NCBI GenBank assembly: GCA_016213775.1
Contig: JACQZR010000110.1
Span: 1-47,766 of the forward strand
Reading direction: 5' to 3'
DNA length: 47,766 bases
DNA from: Acidobacteriota bacterium
Lineage (GTDB): Bacteria; Acidobacteriota; Terriglobia; Bryobacterales; Bryobacteraceae
Shown here: piece after piece, positions 7,493 through 14,663 of the stretch
How positions within the stretch are numbered: position 1 is the stretch's first letter
Layout of the letters: each line of letters opens with the position of its first letter
Notes under the pieces: generated by a model
The model's input: the letters and a program-made list of their open reading frames with translations, nothing else
Told to the model about the DNA's origin: nothing
Database searches by the model: none
Translations under genes and position numbers: made by a program

Positions 7493-9934
7493 CTATTTCA
7501 CTAGTATCGACACATTATATTGGGTTCTTGAACCCCTGACGCACAAAGTCACAGGAACCTCCCCGGAAGGCGTATCCGCGGAAAGGTCGATGCCGACGCC
7601 GTAGGCGCCCGGAAGGTCTGTGGATGTCAGCCCAGCCACTTGCGCCTCCACTCCCCCTACTTCCGCTGTCATTGGAGGAATAGAGTCCGGCGCTATCGCG
7701 CCCAGACCCGTTACGATCAGCAACACCCCGTGCCCCGCCTCCGCCGGTTGCTCTTGCGAATTCGGCGAACCGTCTTCGTTGAATGCCAGCGCCGGCCCTG
7801 TGCCGCTCCGGTTCGCCGTGTACAGCCCGGGAGAAACAGAAGCCGCCGGCATCGTCCGCTGGAAGCCTCCCGACTGGCCGCGTACGGTGACAAGGGCGCT
7901 TTGATACGCCGCAGCTTCGCTCGGGACGCGAAACAGAATGCTGTTCCTGGTGATCGTGATCATTTGCGCGGGCGTTGAATTGAACAATACGGAAATGCCG
8001 TTCACCTGCACGGGGTAACGGCCGGTGGAGTCTGGGGCGAGGACCAAATCGGCGTCCGGCCCGACGTTCGGGCGGTACACCACCATGAGGGAATCCGCGG
8101 AGGCCGCCCCTGGCTGAAGGCTGGCTGCATTCACAAATCCGAACTCGTCAAACAACGGCACCGACAGGAAGTTGGCGCCGACTAGAGCCTGATCCTTCAC
8201 CACCAGCCGCTGTACATCATTGCCTCCCGCAAGGTCGCCGAACCAGTTGGCAAACGGTACGCCGGCCGGTCCCGTGGCCCGAAACTCCAGGGTGGTTTCC
8301 GCATCGTAGAATCCATCGCTCGAAGTCCCTCCGGACAACGGAAGAATCTGCAGATTCCTCTCCGCCGTTGGGAGCGCGGTTGCCGCGGTGGTGGCCAGAT
8401 AAATCACTTTCGTGGCCACCAGAAAGCGCTGTGTCATTTTGGCAGTCCAGGTGGTGGATACGGTGGGCGCGGTGATGGTATGGGATGCATCGCCGCCGTC
8501 GGACCACGAGCGGAAGAGCATGTAGCTGGCGCTCCCTCTGCTCTGCCGGTCCGCCATGGCAATCGTGTGGGTCGTTCCTGGCGTCCACGCCATCTGGAAA
8601 GGCGTCCGTACATTGCGTCCGTCTATCGTCACCTCTGCACCTACTGGCTCTGAAGTGATAGTCGTCACAGAAACGGTCTCCGTGACAAAGTTCGCGACAT
8701 AATTCAGACCCTCGCTCCGGACCACCATTTCCGTGGTGCTCGCGCCGTTACCCTGCCAGTTGTCAGCGAGCGACTCCTGCCCGGTCCAATTCAGGAAGCG
8801 CACCAATTCCGCGGCCGGTTCCGCTTTCAGCCGCACCAGCGCACCTTCGCCGTAGTAGCCATCTTCAGATTCGGGAAACATCCGCACCCGTCCGGCACCG
8901 GGTGGTTCCACCGCGGCCAGCAGATACTTCCGGCTGTAGCTGGCAATGAACAGCATACTGTCGCCCGCAATCGTGACCGTGTGCTCCTGATCGCCGCCAT
9001 CGCTCCACTTGGCAAAATCGTAACGCGACAAATCGCTGATACCCTGCCGCGGAACAGCGGACAACTGATGAGTCTCGCCGGGCTTCCATGGGAAGGTCCG
9101 CGGCGCGGTGATCGCTTCGCCGTCCACGATAACGGGCAACCCCGGCGGATTCGTGGTTATAGTGACGCCATCAATCGGAGAGTTGTAGAGTTTCTCAGCC
9201 GCCTGGATGTCCCCGTGGGAAAGTCCCTCCCGCTGGCCGATCGGGATTCCCGGCGGCAGTGTCACCAACGCCGGACGCGGTCCGTTGGAGAATGCGCTCG
9301 CCGCATAGTGCATGATTGAGCCGTAGTCGTATGGGCCGGCGTCAAAGCTCGCCACCAACACCTGGTCAAACTGCGGATTGTTCACCTTGTCGATGTTCTC
9401 GTACAGCACACGGACGTTGCGGTCACGGTCTGCCCGGCACTGGGCGTGGAACAATCCGATGGTGTGTCCCAGCTCATGGATGGTATTCCCGAGGTCGCAC
9501 TCGTCCCCCAAAATCACGGAGGAGACGCTGCCGTTGGAGCCAACCGTGGAGGCGCAGCCTCCGCTGGCGCGCTGAATCCTGACATAGACGCCCTCGTTGC
9601 TCCGCTCCTTGAAGCGAATAGAGGTCCGCGACTGCCAGTGCTCAATGGCGTCCGTTACCCTTCGTGGGTTTGTGAGCCCGGAATCGATCTGATAAACGAC
9701 CGTCTTGTTTGCCCAGAGCCCCGACTGAGCATTCACCGCGGCAGTGTTGCGCTCGCGGGAAGGCGCCTTCATCAATTCATCCGCCACCCCGAGGATTATG
9801 TCGCCTTCCACGACGGCCATCCCCTCGCGGATCTCGAAGTCCACGAGGCGGCCACCATACCACCCCTGTCCCCGCTGCGGCTGCGCCAAGGCGCACTGCG
9901 CCACAATCAATAGGCCCAGTAAACGGATTGTCAT
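7493..9934 (-). CDS. Secreted astacin-like (M12A) metalloprotease with Solibacter C-terminal domain, copy 2
   Basis: An 813-residue paralogue of the downstream gene with the same domain order, roughly half identical by eye in the protease region. I start at ATG 9934, which begins a clean signal peptide (RLLGLLIVAQCALAQ); the frame extends 21 codons further upstream without signal-like sequence. The zinc motif is HELGHTIGLFH and the Met-turn SIMHYAA. The astacin Glu is replaced by Ala (HAQCRADRD), and Cys replaces the Ser found in copy 1. Three repeat segments (SEDGYYGEG, SDGFYDAET) and a TIGR03437-like end (FVNAASLQPGAASADS to YNVSILVK) follow. Its TAG stop shares one base with the alternative GTG of copy 1, so the two are probably cotranscribed. 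It is an evident tandem duplication. Confidence 0.87.
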   Translation of the reverse strand: MTIRLLGLLIVAQCALAQPQRGQGWYGGRLVDFEIREGMAVVEGDIILGVADELMKAPSRERNTAAVNAQSGLWANKTVVYQIDSGLTNPRRVTDAIEHWQSRTSIRFKERSNEGVYVRIQRASGGCASTVGSNGSVSSVILGDECDLGNTIHELGHTIGLFHAQCRADRDRNVRVLYENIDKVNNPQFDQVLVASFDAGPYDYGSIMHYAASAFSNGPRPALVTLPPGIPIGQREGLSHGDIQAAEKLYNSPIDGVTITTNPPGLPVIVDGEAITAPRTFPWKPGETHQLSAVPRQGISDLSRYDFAKWSDGGDQEHTVTIAGDSMLFIASYSRKYLLAAVEPPGAGRVRMFPESEDGYYGEGALVRLKAEPAAELVRFLNWTGQESLADNWQGNGASTTEMVVRSEGLNYVANFVTETVSVTTITSEPVGAEVTIDGRNVRTPFQMAWTPGTTHTIAMADRQSRGSASYMLFRSWSDGGDASHTITAPTVSTTWTAKMTQRFLVATKVIYLATTAATALPTAERNLQILPLSGGTSSDGFYDAETTLEFRATGPAGVPFANWFGDLAGGNDVQRLVVKDQALVGANFLSVPLFDEFGFVNAASLQPGAASADSLMVVYRPNVGPDADLVLAPDSTGRYPVQVNGISVLFNSTPAQMITITRNSILFRVPSEAAAYQSALVTVRGQSGGFQRTMPAASVSPGLYTANRSGTGPALAFNEDGSPNSQEQPAEAGHGVLLIVTGLGAIAPDSIPPMTAEVGGVEAQVAGLTSTDLPGAYGVGIDLSADTPSGEVPVTLCVRGSRTQYNVSILVK

Positions 9935-9962
9935 CCCCAGTTCTACGTCCTTCAAATAAACT

Positions 9963-12290
9963 TCAGCGGTAGAGCAAGTACTTCTCACGCATGGCAATAA
10001 ACTCCATCAGCCTGGCGTCATAGTCCTGCTCAATCACCCGCGGATCGGTCGCCTTCTTAAGCGCCTCAATCACCGCCTTGCTCCCGATCAGTTTTTCGTT
10101 CTTGGCGAAGTCAATCTTCCCCGGGTAGAGTTTCTCCAACGCAACCGCAATCTCCAGCCCGAGCCGTGGCGCATTTAACCGCTCCCGGTCTGTCACCACA
10201 AACCGTACCCCCTGGCACGCCACTCCCTTCAGCGGCGGATCAGTGGGTGTGAATGCAACAGGATAAACCCGAACCCCGGGAATATTACGCGCATTCAGCC
10301 TCGCCGCCAGTTCCCGTCCGTTGATCCAGTCCGCTCCAACCACTTCGAATGGCGTCGCGGTACCGCGCCCAACCGAGTAGTTTCTGGCGTATTCGATGAT
10401 GGCCACTCCCGGATACAGCAGAGACGCCGTCAGACTCCGGATGTTGGGCGAAGGATCGACCCACGCCAGTCCAGTGGAATCGAGCCAGTCGCCGCGCTGC
10501 CAGTTCTTCATCGGGATCACTTGCAGCTTGCCGGTCAGCTTGCGCTCGCCGTGGAACATCTTCGCCAGTTCCCCGATCGTCATACCGTGACGCAGCGGCA
10601 TAGGGAAGCAGCCCACAAAAGACTCCAGCTCCTTATCGAGCACCGGACCTTCCACCTTTACGCCCGTAATCGGATTGGGGCGGTCCAATACAACGAATGG
10701 CAGGTTCACCTGGCTCGCCACTTCCATGGCGTTCCACATTGTGCAGGCATAGGTGTAATATCGCGCGCCGATGTCCTGAATATCGAAGACCAGCACATCG
10801 ACGTTGCGCAGCATCTCGCGATTCGGTGCGCGCTGCTTGCCGCGGTACAAGCTATACACTGGAATTCCCGATGCCGCATCCTTTGCGTCGCCTACGTTCT
10901 CGTGATCCTCTTTGCCCGAGATGCCGTGTTCCGGAGAGAACAAGGCAACCAGATTCACGCCGCCCGCGCGCATCACATCGATGGTTCGCTTGCCTTCGCG
11001 GCTGAGACCGGTGTGGTTGGTGATCAACCCGACCCGCTTTCCATTGAAGACCGGGAACTTGTTGGAGGAGAGCACATCAATGCCGGTCATGAGATTGGCA
11101 TTGTGCGCGACGGCTCGTCGGCGGAATCCTCCGGTTTGCGTTTCGTTGTAAGAAGTGAGCGTCACATTCTGCGCGTCCACTCCCAGCGCCGCAGCCGCAA
11201 TCGTGGCCACTTCAGACCGCAGCGCGGAGACCGCAGGCCGGCGATACGGATGAACGCTGTTGCTCATCAACACCAGAACTGTCCTCGTTACCGGATCGAC
11301 CCACAGCGACGTACCGGTGAAGCCCGTGTGCCCGAACGACCCGATGGGAAAAAGCTCGCCTCGATTCGATGAGAACTGTGAATCCATGTCGAAGCCCAAA
11401 CCCCGCAAGGTTGTCTGATCCGGCGGCGTCTGCGGCTCAGTGAACTTGCGAATCGTCAGCGGGCTGAGCACTCGCTTGCCGTTCGCCATGCCTCCGGCAA
11501 TCAGCATCTCGCCGAACTTGCGCAAATCGTCGGCCGTCGTAAAGAGGCCAGCGTGCCCGGCAACACCGCCCATGAAGCGCGAAGTCTCATCGTGCACCAC
11601 GCCGCGTAGAGGAGCATTCATGCCGGGATACTGTTCGGTTGGTGCGATGCGCGCCCGCCACCCGGCAGGCGGATTGAATGTCGTATCGGTCATCCCCACT
11701 GGAACGAAAATATTCTCCTTGGCATATACGTCCAGTGGCTTGCCGCTCACCTGCCGGACAATTTCCCCAAGCAGGATGAAGTTGATATCGGAATAGAGGA
11801 ACCGCTCGCCCGGCTGCGCCACCGGCTTGTCCGATAGCGCCTTTTGTATCCCCAGTTGCTGGCCCTTCCAGGCGGGCTTCAAATCAAGGTCCGGCCGCAT
11901 GCCTGAAAAATGCGTCAACAACTGGCGCACCGTAATGTCACTCTTGCCGCCCTGAAATGCCGGCAGGTATTTCGTCACCCGCTCATTGAGCTGGATCTTC
12001 CCTTGCTCAAACAGCTTCATTACGGAAGCCGTGGTGGCCACCACTTTCGTGAGCGACGCGGCGTCGAAGATCGTGTCCGCCGTCATGGTCTCTACTGTGG
12101 GGGTCAGCACGCGCTTGCCATAGGCCGCACGATGCAACACTTTGCCGTTGTTGGCCAGCAGCAGAACAGCCCCCGGAAGCTGCCCGTCTTTCACCGACTG
12201 CCGAACCACGGCATCAAGATTGCCGGAACCATCAAAGCGTTCCTGCGCCGGCAGCAGGCAAGCGAGAGCGAACAGAAGAACAAGTTTCAT
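9963..12290 (-). CDS. Secreted serine hydrolase (AmiE-like/beta-lactamase fold) fused to NamZ (DUF1343) muramidase
   Basis: A 775-residue exported protein from ATG 12290, with signal peptide KLVLLFALACLLPAQ. Residues about 20-370 are a beta-lactamase-family serine hydrolase with SLTK at 79-82 (nucleophile Ser and base Lys), a YSDINF second motif and HTGFTGTSLWVDP. Residues about 385-775 are DUF1343/GH171 (NamZ), from KRVGLITNHTGLSREGKRT through LFSPEHGISG and DIQDIGARYYTY. NamZ enzymes are exo-N-acetylmuramidases. In Bacillus subtilis NamZ is encoded beside AmiE, a beta-lactamase-fold amidase, in a muropeptide-recovery cluster. The fusion therefore suggests one polypeptide that removes the peptide and then releases MurNAc, which is inference. 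The start codon overlaps the upstream stop as ATGA. Confidence 0.88.
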   Translation of the reverse strand: MKLVLLFALACLLPAQERFDGSGNLDAVVRQSVKDGQLPGAVLLLANNGKVLHRAAYGKRVLTPTVETMTADTIFDAASLTKVVATTASVMKLFEQGKIQLNERVTKYLPAFQGGKSDITVRQLLTHFSGMRPDLDLKPAWKGQQLGIQKALSDKPVAQPGERFLYSDINFILLGEIVRQVSGKPLDVYAKENIFVPVGMTDTTFNPPAGWRARIAPTEQYPGMNAPLRGVVHDETSRFMGGVAGHAGLFTTADDLRKFGEMLIAGGMANGKRVLSPLTIRKFTEPQTPPDQTTLRGLGFDMDSQFSSNRGELFPIGSFGHTGFTGTSLWVDPVTRTVLVLMSNSVHPYRRPAVSALRSEVATIAAAALGVDAQNVTLTSYNETQTGGFRRRAVAHNANLMTGIDVLSSNKFPVFNGKRVGLITNHTGLSREGKRTIDVMRAGGVNLVALFSPEHGISGKEDHENVGDAKDAASGIPVYSLYRGKQRAPNREMLRNVDVLVFDIQDIGARYYTYACTMWNAMEVASQVNLPFVVLDRPNPITGVKVEGPVLDKELESFVGCFPMPLRHGMTIGELAKMFHGERKLTGKLQVIPMKNWQRGDWLDSTGLAWVDPSPNIRSLTASLLYPGVAIIEYARNYSVGRGTATPFEVVGADWINGRELAARLNARNIPGVRVYPVAFTPTDPPLKGVACQGVRFVVTDRERLNAPRLGLEIAVALEKLYPGKIDFAKNEKLIGSKAVIEALKKATDPRVIEQDYDARLMEFIAMREKYLLYR

Positions 12291-12580
12291 AGAAGAAGTT
12301 TTCCCGCAACGGCCTCGATCTTGCTCGCCAGGATTACGTCCTTCGCCGTGATCCCACCAGCATCGTGAGTAGACAGATCCACCGTCACGCGGTTCCAAAC
12401 ATTCGACCAGTCCGGATGGTGTTCCATCGATTCGGCGATCAACGCCACGGCGGTCATAAAGCTGAATGCCTGCACGAAATCGGCGAATCGGTATTCCCGG
12501 TGTAGTTTCCCGTCAACCGCGGCCCACTCAGGCAGGCCGGTCAATGCGGCTTTGAGATCGGTGTCCGATAAGAGCGACAT
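12287..12580 (-). CDS. phhB: Pterin-4a-carbinolamine dehydratase
   Basis: A 97-residue protein of normal length for the PCD/DCoH family, which dehydrates 4a-hydroxytetrahydropterin during aromatic amino-acid hydroxylation. The active-site signature ESMEHHPDWSNVWNRV contains the two adjacent His and the following Pro-Asp-Trp, and STHDAGGIT completes the conserved C-terminal half. No pterin-dependent hydroxylase lies in the window, so its partner is elsewhere or it serves another pterin such as molybdopterin. Its TGA stop overlaps the ATG of the NamZ fusion (ATGA), implying translational coupling to a cell-wall enzyme. It is divergent from the response regulator gene. Confidence 0.93.
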   Translation of the reverse strand: MSLLSDTDLKAALTGLPEWAAVDGKLHREYRFADFVQAFSFMTAVALIAESMEHHPDWSNVWNRVTVDLSTHDAGGITAKDVILASKIEAVAGKLLL

Positions 12581-12611
12581 ACATATCTATGATAGCTGTC
12601 GTTTCTCAATC

Positions 12612-12636
12612 GTGAAGTCCTGTAAACGTCCTTCAC
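12612..12636. promoter_or_regulatory. Candidate operator: inverted repeat GTGAAG-N13-CTTCAC
   Basis: A perfect 6-bp inverted repeat with a 13-bp spacer lies between phhB and the divergent response-regulator gene, 45 bp upstream of the latter's start. The position and symmetry suit an autoregulatory site for the OmpR-family regulator. This is inference, as no consensus is known for it. Confidence 0.35.
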
Positions 12637-12681
12637 AATTCTTATCGTGCCCCGCGCGCGCGCCATGTTACATTGTGGGGC

Positions 12682-13371
12682 GTGCGCGTACTTCTCATCG
12701 ACGACGACCGCGAGCTGTGCCATTTGCTCGACGCTTTTTTGAAGCGCGAGGGTTTCTCCGTGGAGGCCGTGCACGACGGACTCGCTGGTCTCGATGCCGC
12801 CCGCTCCACCGATGCCGATATCGTCATCCTCGACGTAGGCCTGCCACGGCTGGATGGCTTCGGAGTCCTGCGCAAACTCCGCGAATCCTCGCGCATCCCT
12901 GTGCTCATGCTCACCGCGCGCGGCGATGACGTGGACCGTATCGTCGGCCTCGAAATCGGCGCAGACGATTACCTTCCAAAACCTTTCAACCCACGGGAGC
13001 TCTCCGCGCGGCTGCGAGCCATCCTTCGCCGGATGGAATCGCGAGTTGCCGATGCCGGCGATCGCATCGAAGTAAACGGCGTGCGAGCTGACCCGGCCTC
13101 TCGACAAGTCACTTGCGACGGCCGCAGGATCGAGCTCACAACCATCGAGTTCGATATCCTCCTCGCTTTGTTGCAAGCCGCCGGACGCGTCCTTTCGCGC
13201 GACGCCCTGATGGATAGCCTCTATCAGCGCAAGGCTTCCCCATTCGATCGCGCCATCGATGTCCACATCAGTCATCTGCGCCGCAAGCTCGAATGCGGCC
13301 GGACCATCATCCGCACCATTCGCGGCGTCGGCTACCAATTCTGCCGATCAGAGGAGGATGCTGTCGAATGA
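12682..13371 (+). CDS. OmpR/PhoB-family response regulator
   Basis: A 229-residue response regulator. The receiver domain (1-115) has the acidic pair in LLIDDDREL, the phospho-acceptor Asp in VILDVGLPRLDG, the Thr in LMLTARGDD and the Lys in YLPKPFNPREL. A winged-helix Trans_reg_C domain (about 130-225) contains the recognition segment DRAIDVHISHLRRKL and GVGYQF. I use GTG 12682, which gives the typical MRVLLIDDD start; a TTG at 12673 is in frame. Its TGA stop overlaps the kinase ATG, a standard coupled two-component operon. The order and sequence resemble CpxR-type envelope-stress regulators, but this assignment is tentative. Confidence 0.93.
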   Translation: MRVLLIDDDRELCHLLDAFLKREGFSVEAVHDGLAGLDAARSTDADIVILDVGLPRLDGFGVLRKLRESSRIPVLMLTARGDDVDRIVGLEIGADDYLPKPFNPRELSARLRAILRRMESRVADAGDRIEVNGVRADPASRQVTCDGRRIELTTIEFDILLALLQAAGRVLSRDALMDSLYQRKASPFDRAIDVHISHLRRKLECGRTIIRTIRGVGYQFCRSEEDAVE

Positions 13372-14663
13372 ACTCGCTATTCGCAAAGATCCTCCTGTGG
13401 TTATTGCTGACCGCGGTCGTCACCGCCACCGGAGCGGTCATCGTCATGGCAATCGCGTTCAGCGACGGCACGCGGCTGGGTCCGCTACCTGCTCGCGTGC
13501 TGTCGTTCCTTGCCGATGACGCACAGCGCATTTATCTGCGTCAAGGTCCGCGAGACCTTGAGACGTTCATGGAGCGTTTCCAAAAGACAACCGGCGTGCA
13601 GGCTCACCTGTTGAACAGCGAGGGTCGAGACCTCGCCGACAGTTCCGATCAATCAGAGCTGCTGGCAACCGTGGTGCGTTCGCCGTTTCGCGTGAAACGC
13701 ATAGGGCGCCGTATCGCCGTGGGCCGCTCCACCAGCGACGGCAAGGCCGTTCTCCTTCTGCTTCCGGATTCGCGCCTCACCAACTATCCCCTCTTCGTTC
13801 CCCAACAGATTTGGGTATTGATTTGCGTGGCAGTGTTGAGCTATCTGCTCGCTCGTTATTTGACCGCTCCGCTCCGCCGTTTGGATTCCGCGGTGAAACG
13901 GCTGGGCGAGGGCGATCTTACCGTTCGCGTCCCCGTGGAACGCAGCGACGAAACAGGACGCCTCGGCGAATCCTTCAATCAAATGGCCGGCCGGATTGAG
14001 CAGCTTGTGGCCTCGCAACAGAGGCTGCTGCTCGACGTCTCGCATGAATTGCGCTCGCCCCTCGCGCGCCTGAACGTCGCCGTCGAACTCGCGCGCGGGA
14101 CCGACCGGCCCAACGCCGAACTCGACATCATCCAACAACAGGCCGACCGCCTGAACGCGCTGGTGGGGAGCCTTCTGCAGGTTTCGCGCGCCGAAGCCGA
14201 TCCAGCCGCTTTGCGGCGTGAGCGCGTGGATCTTCGCGCATTGGTGCAAGACGTATCTGAGGATTGCCGCATCGAAGCCGAACACGCCAACTGCAGCTTC
14301 CTCATTCCCGCCGGCAGCGCCGTGGAAATTGAGGCCGACCCCGAACTACTGCGCCGCGCGCTGGAGAACATCCTTCGCAACGCGATTCGATTCTCCCCGC
14401 CGGACGAAGCCATCGATGTAACCATCCAGGAAGCTGCCGCCATCGAGATTCGTGTGCGTGACCGTGGCCCCGGCGTTCCGGAACATTCCCTGCCTTTCCT
14501 GTTTGATGCCTTCTACCGCGTGGAGGGCCAGCATGTGCAAGGCTCCGGCCTCGGGCTCTCCATCGCGCGCCGCGCTGTGGAACTCCACGGGGGGAGGATT
14601 TCGGCGCGCAACACACATCCCGGACTCGAAGTCAGCCTGTCCTTCAAGCGGCTACTTCGGTAG
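13368..14663 (+). CDS. Sensor histidine kinase (CpxA/EnvZ-like)
   Basis: A 431-residue membrane kinase starting at ATG 13368, preceded by a strong GAGGAGG ribosome-binding site and overlapping the regulator stop. There are two membrane segments, at about 8-30 (ILLWLLLTAVVTATGAVIVM) and about 145-165, enclosing a periplasmic loop of about 110 residues. A HAMP domain (LTAPLRRLDSAVKRLGEGD), HisKA with phospho-acceptor His in LDVSHELRSPLARL, and HATPase_c with an N box (RRALENILRNAIRF), DRGPGVP and GSGLGLSIARR follow. The last 12 bp overlap the end of the convergent PQQ dehydrogenase gene. The signal sensed is unknown. Confidence 0.93.
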   Translation: MNSLFAKILLWLLLTAVVTATGAVIVMAIAFSDGTRLGPLPARVLSFLADDAQRIYLRQGPRDLETFMERFQKTTGVQAHLLNSEGRDLADSSDQSELLATVVRSPFRVKRIGRRIAVGRSTSDGKAVLLLLPDSRLTNYPLFVPQQIWVLICVAVLSYLLARYLTAPLRRLDSAVKRLGEGDLTVRVPVERSDETGRLGESFNQMAGRIEQLVASQQRLLLDVSHELRSPLARLNVAVELARGTDRPNAELDIIQQQADRLNALVGSLLQVSRAEADPAALRRERVDLRALVQDVSEDCRIEAEHANCSFLIPAGSAVEIEADPELLRRALENILRNAIRFSPPDEAIDVTIQEAAAIEIRVRDRGPGVPEHSLPFLFDAFYRVEGQHVQGSGLGLSIARRAVELHGGRISARNTHPGLEVSLSFKRLLR

